Shown here: positions 1-8,558 of the stretch, in pieces
Numbering within the stretch: position 1 is the first letter of the stretch
Layout: each line of letters opens with the position of its first letter
NCBI RefSeq assembly: GCF_000296215.2
Contig: NZ_CP013949.1
Location: forward strand, 7,743,501 to 7,807,500
Length of the DNA stretch: 64,000 nt
Direction of reading: 5' to 3'
Origin: Bradyrhizobium sp. CCGE-LA001
Lineage (GTDB): Bacteria > Pseudomonadota > Alphaproteobacteria > Rhizobiales > Xanthobacteraceae
Made by a program: the position numbers and the translations under genes
Notes under the pieces: generated by a model
What the model was told of the DNA's origin: nothing
Seen by the model: only the letters and a program-made list of their open reading frames with translations
Database searches by the model: none

Positions 1-201
1 GCGCTTGATCCCACCCATCACGACGTCTCGGCCGCCGGCACCACGCTGACCCGCGCGCTGATCGTCGCCGAGCGCAAATTCATCCACGATCTCCTGCGCG
101 ACGGCCAGATCACCGACGAGACGCGGCGGCGGATCGAACGCGATCTGGATCTGGAGGAGGCGAGCCTGGCGAATCGAGAGTATCGCGGCGCGCCACTGTG
201 A
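1..201 (+). CDS. Na+/H+ antiporter (CPA1-like), C-terminal fragment
   Basis: Only the last 66 codons lie in the window. Frame 1 is open from the first base to TGA at 199-201. The fragment is hydrophilic and helical, rich in Arg/Glu (TRRRIERDLDLEEASLANRE), with no membrane segment. It resembles the cytoplasmic tail that follows the membrane domain of CPA1-type Na+/H+ antiporters annotated in Bradyrhizobium. That assignment is from memory of such tails, not from a visible catalytic motif, so the family is uncertain. The gene converges on the amidase gene with only 29 bp between them. Confidence 0.5.
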   Translation, partial: ALDPTHHDVSAAGTTLTRALIVAERKFIHDLLRDGQITDETRRRIERDLDLEEASLANREYRGAPL

Positions 202-230
202 CCTCCTTGTCATTGACGAGAGCCAAACCA

Positions 231-1052
231 CTACCGCTTCTCGCAAAACTCCCGCATCGCCGCCGCAACGGCTGCCGCGACCGCCTCCTGCCGCTCCGGC
301 GAGTTCATCTCCATCTCCTCGTCGCGGTTGATGATCGAGCCGGCCTCGAGCAGAACGGCGGCGCTCCGCGTCCGCGAGAGCACGACGAGCCCGTCATAAC
401 GATAGACGCCGACATCCCTGTCGAGCAGTTGGCGACGGTAGCGGCCCATCACCGGCAGCGTGTATTGGTTCGCGTAGTTCAGGCCCTGCTCCTTCAACTG
501 CCTGCCGATCATCCGCGCCAGCCTCAGGCTGGTGGTGAAGTGCGGATTTCGTCGCGATACGAACAGCGAGTGACCCGAAAAGCGGTCGCTGAAATAGCTG
601 TATGCGCCGTCGAATTCCCACCTGTCGAGCAGCTTGTCCGGCACCGAATCGTGATGCACCGACAGGAACAGATCGGTCCGGCCGTCATTCGCGGCACTGA
701 CGCGCTTGAACAGGCTCGCCTTCGCCTTGCCGTCCGTGACCAGCAGGCGGGCTGCGGCAAACCCTTCGGATTTGAGCTTGGCCGTGATCAGACTTGCGAG
801 ACGGAGGTTGAAGCCGAACTCCGGATCGTTGCGTGCGCTCAGCGCACCGTAAGAGTCCGGTGTGTGCCCGACATCAACGACGATCTTGAATTTCGGCATC
901 TCGCATTTGGCCGGAGGCGGTGGCTTTGGCCTAGGTCTTGCGAACTTTCGCGCGGCGGCAGCTTCGGCGACGTCGAAGGCGAGCGGCGACAGCAGGATCG
1001 ACGCAACAAGCGGTATGATCCAAATTGCGATGATGCTGCGCGATTGCCCCAA
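231..1052 (-). CDS. N-acetylmuramoyl-L-alanine amidase (Amidase_3 family)
   Basis: This 273-residue protein would cleave the amide bond between N-acetylmuramic acid and the stem peptide of peptidoglycan, in the periplasm. An N-terminal hydrophobic segment (about residues 8-25) followed by AEA fits a signal peptide, then comes a short Pro-rich linker. The Amidase_3 fold shows VDVGHTPDSYG (zinc His63), E78, SVHHDS (His133) and the late Glu in LLEAGSI (E236), matching the usual zinc ligands and catalytic acid. No ATG is available near the start. The reading begins at TTG 1052, with GGGG a few bases upstream, so the exact start is uncertain. A palindromic repeat lies upstream. Confidence 0.8.
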   Translation of the reverse strand: MGQSRSIIAIWIIPLVASILLSPLAFDVAEAAAARKFARPRPKPPPPAKCEMPKFKIVVDVGHTPDSYGALSARNDPEFGFNLRLASLITAKLKSEGFAAARLLVTDGKAKASLFKRVSAANDGRTDLFLSVHHDSVPDKLLDRWEFDGAYSYFSDRFSGHSLFVSRRNPHFTTSLRLARMIGRQLKEQGLNYANQYTLPVMGRYRRQLLDRDVGVYRYDGLVVLSRTRSAAVLLEAGSIINRDEEMEMNSPERQEAVAAAVAAAMREFCEKR

Positions 1053-1137
1053 CCGCTACCCCGATGCCGCGATCCGCGATTTGCTTTCGAGAAGATTGAC
1101 GCGGGAATCGGAAGACGTCAACGCAAGGAACGGTTTC

Positions 1138-1234
1138 GTAGGGTGGGCAAAGGCGCGCTCTTCGCGCGCTGTGCCCACCATGGTGTTGCGTGCGGGGCGA
1201 GATGGCGGACACGCTTCGCTTTGCCCACCCTACG
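1138..1234. repeat. Palindromic intergenic repeat, family A, copy 1
   Basis: The ends are inverted: GTAGGGTGGGCAAAG at the left and CTTTGCCCACCCTACG at the right, with an inner GTGCCCACC segment. The same ends recur at 28850, 39252 and 49531. It lies between the TauD-type dioxygenase and the amidase, which are read in the same direction. Confidence 0.85.
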
Positions 1235-1252
1235 GCGCTACGGCACCGCCTC

Positions 1253-2149
1253 CTAAACCGGCCTCTCCCCCTTCACCGTCACCCGCGTGCCCGAGCGCGT
1301 GTGCGGCCAGTAGTCCCACATCGCGCGATGCTGGGTGCAGCGGTTGTCCCAGAAGGCGATGGCGTTTTCGGTCCAGCGGAAGCGGCACTGGAACAGCGGG
1401 TTCTCGGCGTGCTGGTAGAGATAAGCAAGCATCGCATCGCTCTCGTCGCGGGGGACGCCGTTGATGTGGCGCGTGAAGCCGCGGTTGACGTAGAGCGCCT
1501 TCCTGCCGGTCACGGGATGCGTGCGCACCACGGGATGCTCGGCATGCGGATAGCTTGGCCGGTCGGCGACGCCATAATTGGCGTACAGCCCGCGATAGAT
1601 CGGCTCGCCGTCATGCAGCGCGGTCAATCCGTCGAGATAGGCCTTCATGCGGTCGGACAGCGCCTCATAGGCCGCGTACATGTTGGCGAACAGCGTGTCG
1701 CCGCCGCGCGGCGGGCACTGCTTGATGTAGAGGATCGAGCCCATCGGCGGCTCGAGATCGCAGGACACGTCGGAATGCCAGCCCTCGCCATTGGCGCGCG
1801 GCGAGTTCTTGTCGGCATAGATCTTCATCAGCGCGGGGTCTTCATCCTCATGCGGTGCCGCGGGATGGAAATGCAGTTCGCCGAACTTGCGGCCGAAGGC
1901 GAGATGCTGCTGCGGCGTGATGTGCTGGTCGCGGAAGAAGATGACGAGGTTCTCGGCGAGCGCGCGATGGATCTCGTCCATCTGCCGGTTGGAGCGGCTG
2001 TCGCCCTCGACCAGCCTGCCGATGTCGACGCCGGAGATTTCCGCGCCGATGATGGGTGTGAGTTTTTCGACCTGAAGTGTCTCATAAGGCGCACCGTCAT
2101 CAGCCGTATGGCGATAGCGCGGGCCCTGCTTGCCGGCGAGTGAGCTCAT
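1253..2149 (-). CDS. TauD/TfdA-family Fe(II)/2-oxoglutarate dioxygenase
   Basis: A 298-residue non-haem iron dioxygenase that couples 2-oxoglutarate decarboxylation to hydroxylation of an unknown substrate. The iron triad is visible: HSD (His125, Asp127) and the distal His274 in NRCTQHRAMWDY, followed by Arg285, which normally binds the 2-oxoglutarate carboxylate. The ATG at 2149 was chosen because GGGAG stands 7-8 bases upstream. A longer in-frame reading would run into the repeat at 2193-2274. Taurine, alpha-ketoglutarate-dependent sulfonate or aryloxyalkanoate substrates are all possible. The ssu-type importer is 18 kb away, so context does not settle it. Confidence 0.87.
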   Translation of the reverse strand: MSSLAGKQGPRYRHTADDGAPYETLQVEKLTPIIGAEISGVDIGRLVEGDSRSNRQMDEIHRALAENLVIFFRDQHITPQQHLAFGRKFGELHFHPAAPHEDEDPALMKIYADKNSPRANGEGWHSDVSCDLEPPMGSILYIKQCPPRGGDTLFANMYAAYEALSDRMKAYLDGLTALHDGEPIYRGLYANYGVADRPSYPHAEHPVVRTHPVTGRKALYVNRGFTRHINGVPRDESDAMLAYLYQHAENPLFQCRFRWTENAIAFWDNRCTQHRAMWDYWPHTRSGTRVTVKGERPV

Positions 2150-2192
2150 GGCGTGTCTCCCGATCGTTGTTGATTGGGGACATCGTAGCAAT

Positions 2193-2274
2193 GTAGGGCG
2201 GGTTAGCGAAGCGTAACCCGCCACTTCGCCCCCGCAAAAGTAAGGCGGGTTACGCTGCGCTAACCCGCCCTACG
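2193..2274. repeat. Palindromic intergenic repeat, family A-prime
   Basis: Inverted ends GTAGGGCGGGTTAGCG and CGCTAACCCGCCCTAC, with a second inverted pair inside (GCGTAACCCGCC / GGCGGGTTACGC). It looks like a diverged relative of family A. It fills the gap between ispG and the TauD-type gene. Confidence 0.8.
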
Positions 2275-2295
2275 ATTCCGATTTCGAGGAGACGC

Positions 2296-3579
2296 CTACT
2301 CCGCCGCCGTCACCGGCACCTTGGCGCCCTGGCCGTAACGCTGCTCGATATAGTCGATCACCAACGCCTTGAAGTCGGCGGAGATCGTCGGTCCGCGCAG
2401 CGTGCGGAACTTCTTGCCGTCGACGAACACCGGGGCGGCCGGCGCTTCGCCGGTGCCGGGCAGCGAGATGCCGATATTGGCGTGCTTGGATTCGCCGGGG
2501 CCGTTGACGATGCAGCCCATCACCGCGACGTTGAGCTCTTCCACGCCGGGATATTTCGTCTTCCAGTTCGGCATCTCGTCGCGGATGAAATCCTGGATCG
2601 AGCGGGCCAGTTCCTGGAACGTGGTCGAGGTGGTGCGGCCGCAGCCGGGGCACGCCGCAACCAGCGGCACGAAGGTGCGGAAGCCCATGGTCTGGAGCAG
2701 CTCCTGGCCGACCTGCACCTCACGGGTGCGGTCGCCGCCGGGCTCCGGCGTCAGCGAGATGCGGATGGTGTCGCCGATGCCCTGCTGCAGCAGGATGCCG
2801 AGCGCGGCCGAGGACGCCACGATGCCCTTCGAGCCCATGCCGGCTTCGGTGAGGCCGAGATGGATGGCGTAGTCGGAACGGGACGCCAGATCCTGGTAGA
2901 CCGCGATCAGATCCTGCACCGCCGACACCTTGGCCGACAGGATGATGCGATCCTTGGGCATGCCGAGCTCTTCGGCACGCGCGGCCGACAGCAGCGCCGA
3001 CTGCACCATGGCCTCGCGCGTCACCGCGCGCACGTCGCGCGGATTCGGCGAGGCAGCGTTCTCGTCCATCAGCTTGGTGAGCAGCTCCTGGTCGAGCGAG
3101 CCCCAATTGGCGCCGATGCGCACCGGCTTGTTGTTCTTGTTGGCGATCTCGATGATGTCGGCGAACTGGCTGTCGCGCTTGTCCTTGAAGCCGACATTGC
3201 CGGGATTGATGCGGTACTTGGCGAGCGCCTCGGCGCAGGCGGGATAGGCCGCGAGCAGCTTGTGGCCGATATAATGGAAGTCGCCGATCAGGGGCGTGGT
3301 GATGCCGCGCTTGGCGAGGCCGTCGCGGATGTGCGGAACGGCGGCTGCGGCCTCCTCGCGGTCCACGGTGATGCGGACCATTTCGGAGCCGGCGCGCGCG
3401 AGCGCTGCCACCTGGGCGATGGTGCCGTCGATGTCGGCGGTGTCGGTGTTGGTCATCGACTGCACGACGATCGGTGCTCCGCCACCGACGGCGACGTTGC
3501 CGACCTTGACCTGGGTGGTCCGGTGCCGGGGCGCGGGGCCTGCGATCTCGGAATCGAGGGGGGTTTCGAGCTTGTTCAT
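2296..3579 (-). CDS. ispG: (E)-4-hydroxy-3-methylbut-2-enyl-diphosphate synthase
   Basis: IspG (GcpE) carries out the penultimate step of the MEP isoprenoid pathway, reducing MEcPP to HMBPP with a [4Fe-4S] cluster. The 427-residue protein has the N-terminal TIM-barrel signature (VQSMTNTDT, near 40-48). It also has the C-terminal cluster site: CPGCGRTT (C310, C313) and MGCIVNGPGE (C356, E363). Length and motifs are normal for the family. An in-frame TTG lies three codons further upstream; ATG 3579 is preferred. The upstream EamA gene ends only 12 bp away, so the two may be cotranscribed. Confidence 0.97.
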   Translation of the reverse strand: MNKLETPLDSEIAGPAPRHRTTQVKVGNVAVGGGAPIVVQSMTNTDTADIDGTIAQVAALARAGSEMVRITVDREEAAAAVPHIRDGLAKRGITTPLIGDFHYIGHKLLAAYPACAEALAKYRINPGNVGFKDKRDSQFADIIEIANKNNKPVRIGANWGSLDQELLTKLMDENAASPNPRDVRAVTREAMVQSALLSAARAEELGMPKDRIILSAKVSAVQDLIAVYQDLASRSDYAIHLGLTEAGMGSKGIVASSAALGILLQQGIGDTIRISLTPEPGGDRTREVQVGQELLQTMGFRTFVPLVAACPGCGRTTSTTFQELARSIQDFIRDEMPNWKTKYPGVEELNVAVMGCIVNGPGESKHANIGISLPGTGEAPAAPVFVDGKKFRTLRGPTISADFKALVIDYIEQRYGQGAKVPVTAAE

Positions 3580-3591
3580 GGGGTCCAAATA

Positions 3592-4545
3592 TCAGGTTTT
3601 GGTGACGTTCAGCAATGCATCGCGCGGCGCCGCAGCCGTCGAGCTGGGACGGTTAACGAGAAAAAGCCCAGCAATTACAAGGACCGCGGCGGCCCCAAAT
3701 GTCAGGCTCAGGGTATCGTGCATGATGAAATAGCTACCGACCACGCCAAACAAAGGGGTGATGAAGGTAAAAGCCGACAATTTGCTGGCCGAATAGGCCT
3801 TCACCAGCGCGAACCAAAGCGTGAACGTGGTTCCGACCACCCAGATCGCCTGGAAGGCCATGAGGCCTACGGACAAGGGCGCGGGCGTGTGGGTGATCGA
3901 TTCGCCGAACAGCCAGGCTGCGAGTCCCAAAATCGGGATCGAGGTCGCGACCTGATAGCCCAGCGCCTTCTCCGGCGCGGCGAAGCGCAGCCGCGTGCCC
4001 TTGGCAACCAAGGTCGTCGCCGCCCACAGCGCGGCGCCGCCGACGATCATGAGGTCGCCCAGCAGCACCCTGGCATCGACATCGGGTTGCGGCACGCCGA
4101 TGGCGAGTGCGACGCCGGCAAAGCTCACCGCGAGGCCCAGCCATTGCGTCCCGCCAAGCCGCTCGCCGAGCACTTGGTACGAACCCAGCGCGACGAAGAA
4201 CGGCGCGGTGTAGAGAAACACGACTGCACGAGAGGCCGAGGTGAAGCGCAGACCCTGGAAGATCAGAACGAACTCGATGCCGAACATCAGACCGGCAATG
4301 AGCCCTGCCTTCCAGGTGCCGTCACGTTCGAAGAATTTGACGCCGCGCAGGGTGCCGATGATGAACAGCACCGGCAGCGCGCCCATCGAGCGGATCGTGG
4401 CCTGGAGCATCGGCGGGATGTCCGGCAGCACCAGCTTCACCGCGATCTGGTTGAAGCCCCAGGTCAGGCACAGCATCAGCATCAGGGCGATGGCGCCGGC
4501 ACTGAGGGGACGGCCGGCGGACGGTATGGCTTGTGGTGAGGACAT
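3592..4545 (-). CDS. EamA/DMT-family transporter, 10 membrane segments
   Basis: A 317-residue inner-membrane protein with about ten hydrophobic segments and the duplicated EamA architecture. The first half starts around LMLMLCLTWGFNQIAVK and the second around LGDLMIVGGAALWAATT. Family members export amino acids and other metabolites; nothing here identifies the substrate. ATG 4545 is supported by GGGAAGAA immediately upstream; longer readings are unlikely because they add about 58 hydrophilic residues without a start signal. It lies just upstream of ispG on the same strand and downstream of the Fur-family gene (35-bp gap). Confidence 0.88.
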   Translation of the reverse strand: MSSPQAIPSAGRPLSAGAIALMLMLCLTWGFNQIAVKLVLPDIPPMLQATIRSMGALPVLFIIGTLRGVKFFERDGTWKAGLIAGLMFGIEFVLIFQGLRFTSASRAVVFLYTAPFFVALGSYQVLGERLGGTQWLGLAVSFAGVALAIGVPQPDVDARVLLGDLMIVGGAALWAATTLVAKGTRLRFAAPEKALGYQVATSIPILGLAAWLFGESITHTPAPLSVGLMAFQAIWVVGTTFTLWFALVKAYSASKLSAFTFITPLFGVVGSYFIMHDTLSLTFGAAAVLVIAGLFLVNRPSSTAAAPRDALLNVTKT

Positions 4546-4580
4546 TTCTTCCCGATGACCGGCTTGGTGCCGTTGTTGCT

Positions 4581-5075
4581 TCAGGCAGCTTTCTGACAAT
4601 GGGTGCAGACGCCCGTGATCTCCACCACAGACAGTTTCGGCGCGAAACCGGAACTGCGAGCGGCGGCATTGAGGTCCTTGGCGAAGGACGCCGAGGGAAT
4701 CTCGCCGACGAGGCCACAACGTTCGCAGATCAGGAACGCCACCGCCGAGGTCGCGTCGTGGTCGTGGGCGGCGCAGGCGAGATAAGCGTTGCGGCTCTCG
4801 ATGCGGTGCACGAGGCCGTTCGCCATCAGGAAATCGAGCGCGCGATAGACCGTGATCGGCGCCGGCCGCGCCATCGACTTGGCGAGTTCGTCGATCACCT
4901 CGTAGGCGCCGAGCGGACGGTGGCTGGAGAGCAGCGCCTCCAGCACCTGACGGCGGATCGGCGTGAATTTCTGCGCGCGCTGCCGACAGACCGCTTCGGC
5001 ATGCGCCAACGCATCAGCGGTGCAGCGGCCGTGATCGTGGTCAGGCGCGGGAAAAGCAGGCTTTGCCAGGGTCAT
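4581..5075 (-). CDS. zur: Fur-family metalloregulator, probably Zur
   Basis: A 164-residue DNA-binding repressor. The winged helix covers about residues 35-95 (KFTPIRRQVLEALLSS, TVYRALDFL). The C-terminal dimerisation and metal-binding part carries two CxxC pairs, CERC (117/120) and CTHC (157/160), which form the structural zinc site, and a CAAHDHD segment. The His-rich N terminus (PDHDHGRC) and the overall pattern fit zinc-sensing Zur better than iron-sensing Fur, but this is inference. No znuABC genes are in the window. The gene diverges from the marR operon. Confidence 0.85.
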   Translation of the reverse strand: MTLAKPAFPAPDHDHGRCTADALAHAEAVCRQRAQKFTPIRRQVLEALLSSHRPLGAYEVIDELAKSMARPAPITVYRALDFLMANGLVHRIESRNAYLACAAHDHDATSAVAFLICERCGLVGEIPSASFAKDLNAAARSSGFAPKLSVVEITGVCTHCQKAA

Positions 5076-5184
5076 GCGGCCTCGCTTCTAGCATTTCGGC
5101 AAGGGAACCCAAAGCGCGACCCTGCGGATAGCTGCCAGCCATGCTCTCGCTGCGGGACAGCGTCCCGATATTCCGCCGGGCAAT

Positions 5185-5206
5185 AATCATAAGCTTGCTT
5201 ATTATA
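5185..5206. promoter_or_regulatory. Palindromic operator candidate for the marR-emrAB operon
   Basis: AATCATAAGC-TT-GCTTATTATA is a 22-bp inverted repeat (8 of 10 positions match) lying 27 bp before the marR start and upstream of the divergent Fur-family gene. Its size and AT content are typical of MarR sites, so autorepression is likely. The binding protein is inferred from position only. Confidence 0.6.
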
Positions 5207-5232
5207 TCCCTGGCTCATTGGAGACCAAGCTC

Positions 5233-5715
5233 ATGACCCGTGGGTCTGTCGACCAGAACTTCCTGTTCACGCTCGCCGAACTCTATCGGCTGCTGCGCGT
5301 CTACGCTGACAAGGAGGCGTCGCGCTTCGGCATCACGCGGGCACAATGGGCGGTACTGGCCAAGGTCGAGCGCAGCGAGGGCATGAAGCAATCGGAGCTC
5401 GCCGAGCTTCTGGAGGTGCAGCCGATCACGCTGACGCGCCTGATCGACAAGCTCTGCGACAACGACTGGATCGAGCGCCGCAACGACGCCTCGGATCGCC
5501 GGGTCAAGCGGCTCTACCTCAAGAAGGCCGGCCGGCAACTGCTGGGACGGATGAGCGGGCTCAGGTCCGAGATCACCGCCAACGCGCTCGACGGCATCAG
5601 CCCGGCCGATGCCCACCGTCTCCTCACCCAGTTGGAAACGATCAAGGAGAACGTGCGGAACGCCACCCAAACCAGCGGCGCGGAACAGGCACGCAAGGAG
5701 CAGCGCTATGGCTGA
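5233..5715 (+). CDS. MarR-family transcriptional regulator
   Basis: A 160-residue winged-helix repressor. The helix-turn-helix and wing are visible at about residues 45-100 (MKQSELAELLEVQPITLTRL, then DNDWIERRNDASDRRVKRLYL with the usual DxRxxx wing). The family is normally released from DNA by small phenolic or lipophilic ligands. ATG 5233 is preferred over TTG 5218 because GGAG stands 8 bases upstream. The stop overlaps the start of the next gene (ATGGCTGA), so it heads the marR-emrA-emrB operon and probably controls it through the palindrome at 5185-5206. Confidence 0.92.
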   Translation: MTRGSVDQNFLFTLAELYRLLRVYADKEASRFGITRAQWAVLAKVERSEGMKQSELAELLEVQPITLTRLIDKLCDNDWIERRNDASDRRVKRLYLKKAGRQLLGRMSGLRSEITANALDGISPADAHRLLTQLETIKENVRNATQTSGAEQARKEQRYG

Positions 5716-6871
5716 TCAAGTCCTCAAGTTCCAGCCCGAGCAGAAGACCGAGAGCGGCAAGCCGACGAAGAAAGCCGGTACCGATCCGCGCCGCCGCCTG
5801 GTGGCGGGCCTGCGGCGCTATCGCCGCTTCCTGCTTCTCGTCGTCCTGCCTGTTGTCGTCGTCATCGGCGGCCTCACTTTTTATCTGCATGGCGGCCGCT
5901 ATGTCGGCACCGACAATGCCTATGTCGGTGCACAGAAGGTACTGGTGACGCCCGACATCTCCGGCAAAATCCAGAAGGTGATCGTGAAAGAAGGCCAGAC
6001 GGTCAAGCGGGGAGACGAGCTGTTCGAGATCGACCCCGTTCCGTTCCGTCATGCCGTCGAAGAAGCCAAGGCGCAACTCGCGCAGGCCCAGACGACCTAC
6101 GATAATCTCGTTTCCAACATCAAGATCTACGGCGACATGCTCAACCTCGCGCAGCAGGGCATCGATCTGAAGCAGCGCGACGTCGAGCGCAAGCAGGCGC
6201 TGGTGAAGAACAATTACGGCTCCCAGCTCGATCTCGACAACGCGTCGAATGCGCTGGTCACTGCCGGCGCGCAAGCCCAATACATCAAGCAGCAGCTCTC
6301 CAATGCCAAGACGCAGTTGCTCGGCAACCCCGACCTGCCGCTCGAGCAATTCCCGCCCTACGCTCAGGCGAAAGCCAAGCTGGACGATGCTCAGCGCAAC
6401 CTTGATCATACCGTGCTGCGCGCGCCGATGGATGGCGTGGCCACGCAGGTCGAGCAGATCCAGCTCGGCCGCTATGTCGTCGCAGGTACGCCGGTGTTCT
6501 CCATCATCGACATCGCCCATCCCTGGGTCGACGCCAACCCGAAGGAGAGCGACCTCACCTACGTGACCGAAGGACAGCCGGTCACGCTCGAGGTCGATGC
6601 GTTCCCGAACCACGTCTTCAAAGGCAAGATCGGCTCGCTCTCGCCTGGTACCGGGGCCCAGTTCGCGATCCTGCCGCCGCAGAACGCCATGGGCAATTTC
6701 GTCAAGGTGGTGCAGCGCGTGCCCATCAGGATCTATTTCGACGAGACCGACGAATATGTGCGGAAGCTGAAAGCCGGCATGAGCGTCTATGCCACCATCG
6801 ACACCGGCCACCAGCGCTCGCTCGCCGGTCTCTTCGGCCTGTCGGCGGCGGCGAACCAGGACAAGGACTGA
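5708..6871 (+). CDS. emrA: HlyD/EmrA-type membrane fusion protein
   Basis: A 387-residue periplasmic adaptor. It has a short cytoplasmic Lys/Arg-rich N terminus, a single membrane anchor at about 41-60 and the N-terminal half of a biotinyl-lipoyl-like domain (YVGTDNAYVGAQKVLVTPDISGKI). A coiled-coil hairpin spans about 120-235, and the returning lipoyl and beta-barrel parts follow. In EmrAB systems it links the inner-membrane MFS pump to an outer-membrane channel; none is encoded nearby. ATG 5708 overlaps the marR stop and has AAGGAG upstream. The downstream pump gene starts 4 bp after its stop, indicating translational coupling. Confidence 0.93.
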   Translation: MADQVLKFQPEQKTESGKPTKKAGTDPRRRLVAGLRRYRRFLLLVVLPVVVVIGGLTFYLHGGRYVGTDNAYVGAQKVLVTPDISGKIQKVIVKEGQTVKRGDELFEIDPVPFRHAVEEAKAQLAQAQTTYDNLVSNIKIYGDMLNLAQQGIDLKQRDVERKQALVKNNYGSQLDLDNASNALVTAGAQAQYIKQQLSNAKTQLLGNPDLPLEQFPPYAQAKAKLDDAQRNLDHTVLRAPMDGVATQVEQIQLGRYVVAGTPVFSIIDIAHPWVDANPKESDLTYVTEGQPVTLEVDAFPNHVFKGKIGSLSPGTGAQFAILPPQNAMGNFVKVVQRVPIRIYFDETDEYVRKLKAGMSVYATIDTGHQRSLAGLFGLSAAANQDKD

Positions 6872-6875
6872 TCCG

Positions 6876-8432
6876 ATGTCCGGCGCCGATGCCAGCCTGA
6901 TGGTCCCCGGCCTGCGCCGAAACATGGTGACGATCTGCGCCATGACCGCGACCATCATGCAGGCGCTGGACACCACCATCGCCAACGTTGCCCTGCCCTA
7001 CATGCAAGGCACGCTGTCGGCCTCGCAGGATCAGATCAACTGGGTGCTGACCTCCTACATCGTCGCCGCCGCCATCATGACCGCGCCGGTGGGTTGGATC
7101 TCCAATCGCTTCGGCCGCAAGCGCATCTTCATCATCTGCTCGGCCGGCTTCACCTTCGCTTCCGTGCTGTGCGGACTCGCGCAGGACATCAACCAGATGG
7201 TGCTGTTCCGGCTGCTCCAGGGCGTGTTCGGCGCGGCCCTGGTGCCGCTGTCGCAATCGGTGATGCTGGACTATTACACGCTCCAGGAACGCGCCAAGGC
7301 GATGTCGATCTGGGGCATGGGCGTGATGATGGGCCCGATCATGGGGCCCTCGCTCGGCGCCTGGCTGACCGAGACCTATTCCTGGCACTGGGTGTTCTTC
7401 GTCAACCTGCCGTTCGGGGCCATTACGGTGCTTGGCCTCATCGTCTTCATGGACGAGACCAACAAGAATCTCAGCCTCAAATTCGACTGGTTCGGCTTCG
7501 CCGCGCTGGCGGTCGCCATCGGCGCGCTTCAGCTCGCGCTCGACCGCGGCGAGCAATTGGGCTGGCTCGAATCCAACGAGATTGTCGCGGAGTTCATCGT
7601 CTCCGCCGTCGCGTTCTACTTCTTCCTCGCGCACTCCTTCACGACCTCGACGCCGTTCATCCGCTTCGCGCTGTTCCGGGACCGCAACTTCGTCGGCGGC
7701 TGCCTGTTCATGATCGTGATGGGGCTCGTGCTGTTCTCGACCATGGCGCTGGCCTCGCCCTACATGCAGAACGTGATCGGCTATCCCATCATCACCGCCG
7801 GCCTGCTGCTGGCGACCCGCGGCATCGGCACCTTCTTCGCCATGATGCTGGTCGGCAGGATGATGCGTTACTTCGAGGCACGCACGCTGATCATCGCCGG
7901 CCTGACATTGACCGCTGGCTCGCTATTCCAGATGACCGGCTGGACCGACCTGACGCAGGTGCCGGAGATCGTCACCGTCAGCGTCATCCAGGGCTTTGGC
8001 TTCGGGCTCGTCTTCGTCCCGCTCTCGACCGTCGCGTTCCTGACGCTGTCGAACGAGCTGCGCACCGACGGCGCTGCGATGCTGACCTTGATGCGCAACG
8101 TCGCGAGTTCGGTCGGCATTTCCGTCGTCATCGCCGAGCTGACGCAGGGAACGCGTCGGACCTATGCGATCCTGTCCGAGCACATCAACCCGTTCAACCA
8201 CGCGCTGCAGATGCCCGACGTCAGCGGCATGATCAATCTGTCCACCGACACCGGCCGCGCCATGGCCGACAGAATGGTCAGCGTGCAGGCGCAGATCATC
8301 GCCTTCGCGCATGATTACCAGTTGGTGATGGTCTTCATCCTCTGCACCATCCCGCTCGCCTTGCTGATCGGCTCCACCAAGGCCACGCTGCGCAAGCAGG
8401 CGGCCGGGCCGGAGCACGCGGTGATGGAGTAG
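6876..8432 (+). CDS. emrB: DHA2-family MFS drug exporter (EmrB-type)
   Basis: A 518-residue inner-membrane pump with about 14 hydrophobic helices, the DHA2 family number. Near the N terminus it shows the family pattern QALDTTIANVALPYMQG, then a motif-A-like loop (NRFGRKRIFI). It is expected to exchange protons for hydrophobic drugs or phenolics. ATG 6876 has AAGGA upstream and follows emrA by 4 bp. It is the last gene of the marR-emrA-emrB operon. A palindromic repeat separates it from the convergent APH-like gene. Confidence 0.94.
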   Translation: MSGADASLMVPGLRRNMVTICAMTATIMQALDTTIANVALPYMQGTLSASQDQINWVLTSYIVAAAIMTAPVGWISNRFGRKRIFIICSAGFTFASVLCGLAQDINQMVLFRLLQGVFGAALVPLSQSVMLDYYTLQERAKAMSIWGMGVMMGPIMGPSLGAWLTETYSWHWVFFVNLPFGAITVLGLIVFMDETNKNLSLKFDWFGFAALAVAIGALQLALDRGEQLGWLESNEIVAEFIVSAVAFYFFLAHSFTTSTPFIRFALFRDRNFVGGCLFMIVMGLVLFSTMALASPYMQNVIGYPIITAGLLLATRGIGTFFAMMLVGRMMRYFEARTLIIAGLTLTAGSLFQMTGWTDLTQVPEIVTVSVIQGFGFGLVFVPLSTVAFLTLSNELRTDGAAMLTLMRNVASSVGISVVIAELTQGTRRTYAILSEHINPFNHALQMPDVSGMINLSTDTGRAMADRMVSVQAQIIAFAHDYQLVMVFILCTIPLALLIGSTKATLRKQAAGPEHAVME

Positions 8433-8440
8433 TCGCAGAT

Positions 8441-8542
8441 GTCATGCCCCGGCTTGACCGGGGCATCCGGTACGCCGTGGCTTCTCCGCATCCCACGACT
8501 ATCTCTGGAATACTGGGTCGCCCGGTCAAGCCGGGCGACGAC
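8441..8542. repeat. Palindromic intergenic repeat between convergent genes
   Basis: Left arm GTCATGCCCCGGCTTGACCG and right arm CGGTCAAGCCGGGCGACGAC are near-complementary over 20 bases. It fills the gap between emrB and the APH-like gene and could terminate both transcripts. Confidence 0.8.
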
Positions 8543-8558
8543 AGCGAGTTTGCAGTGT

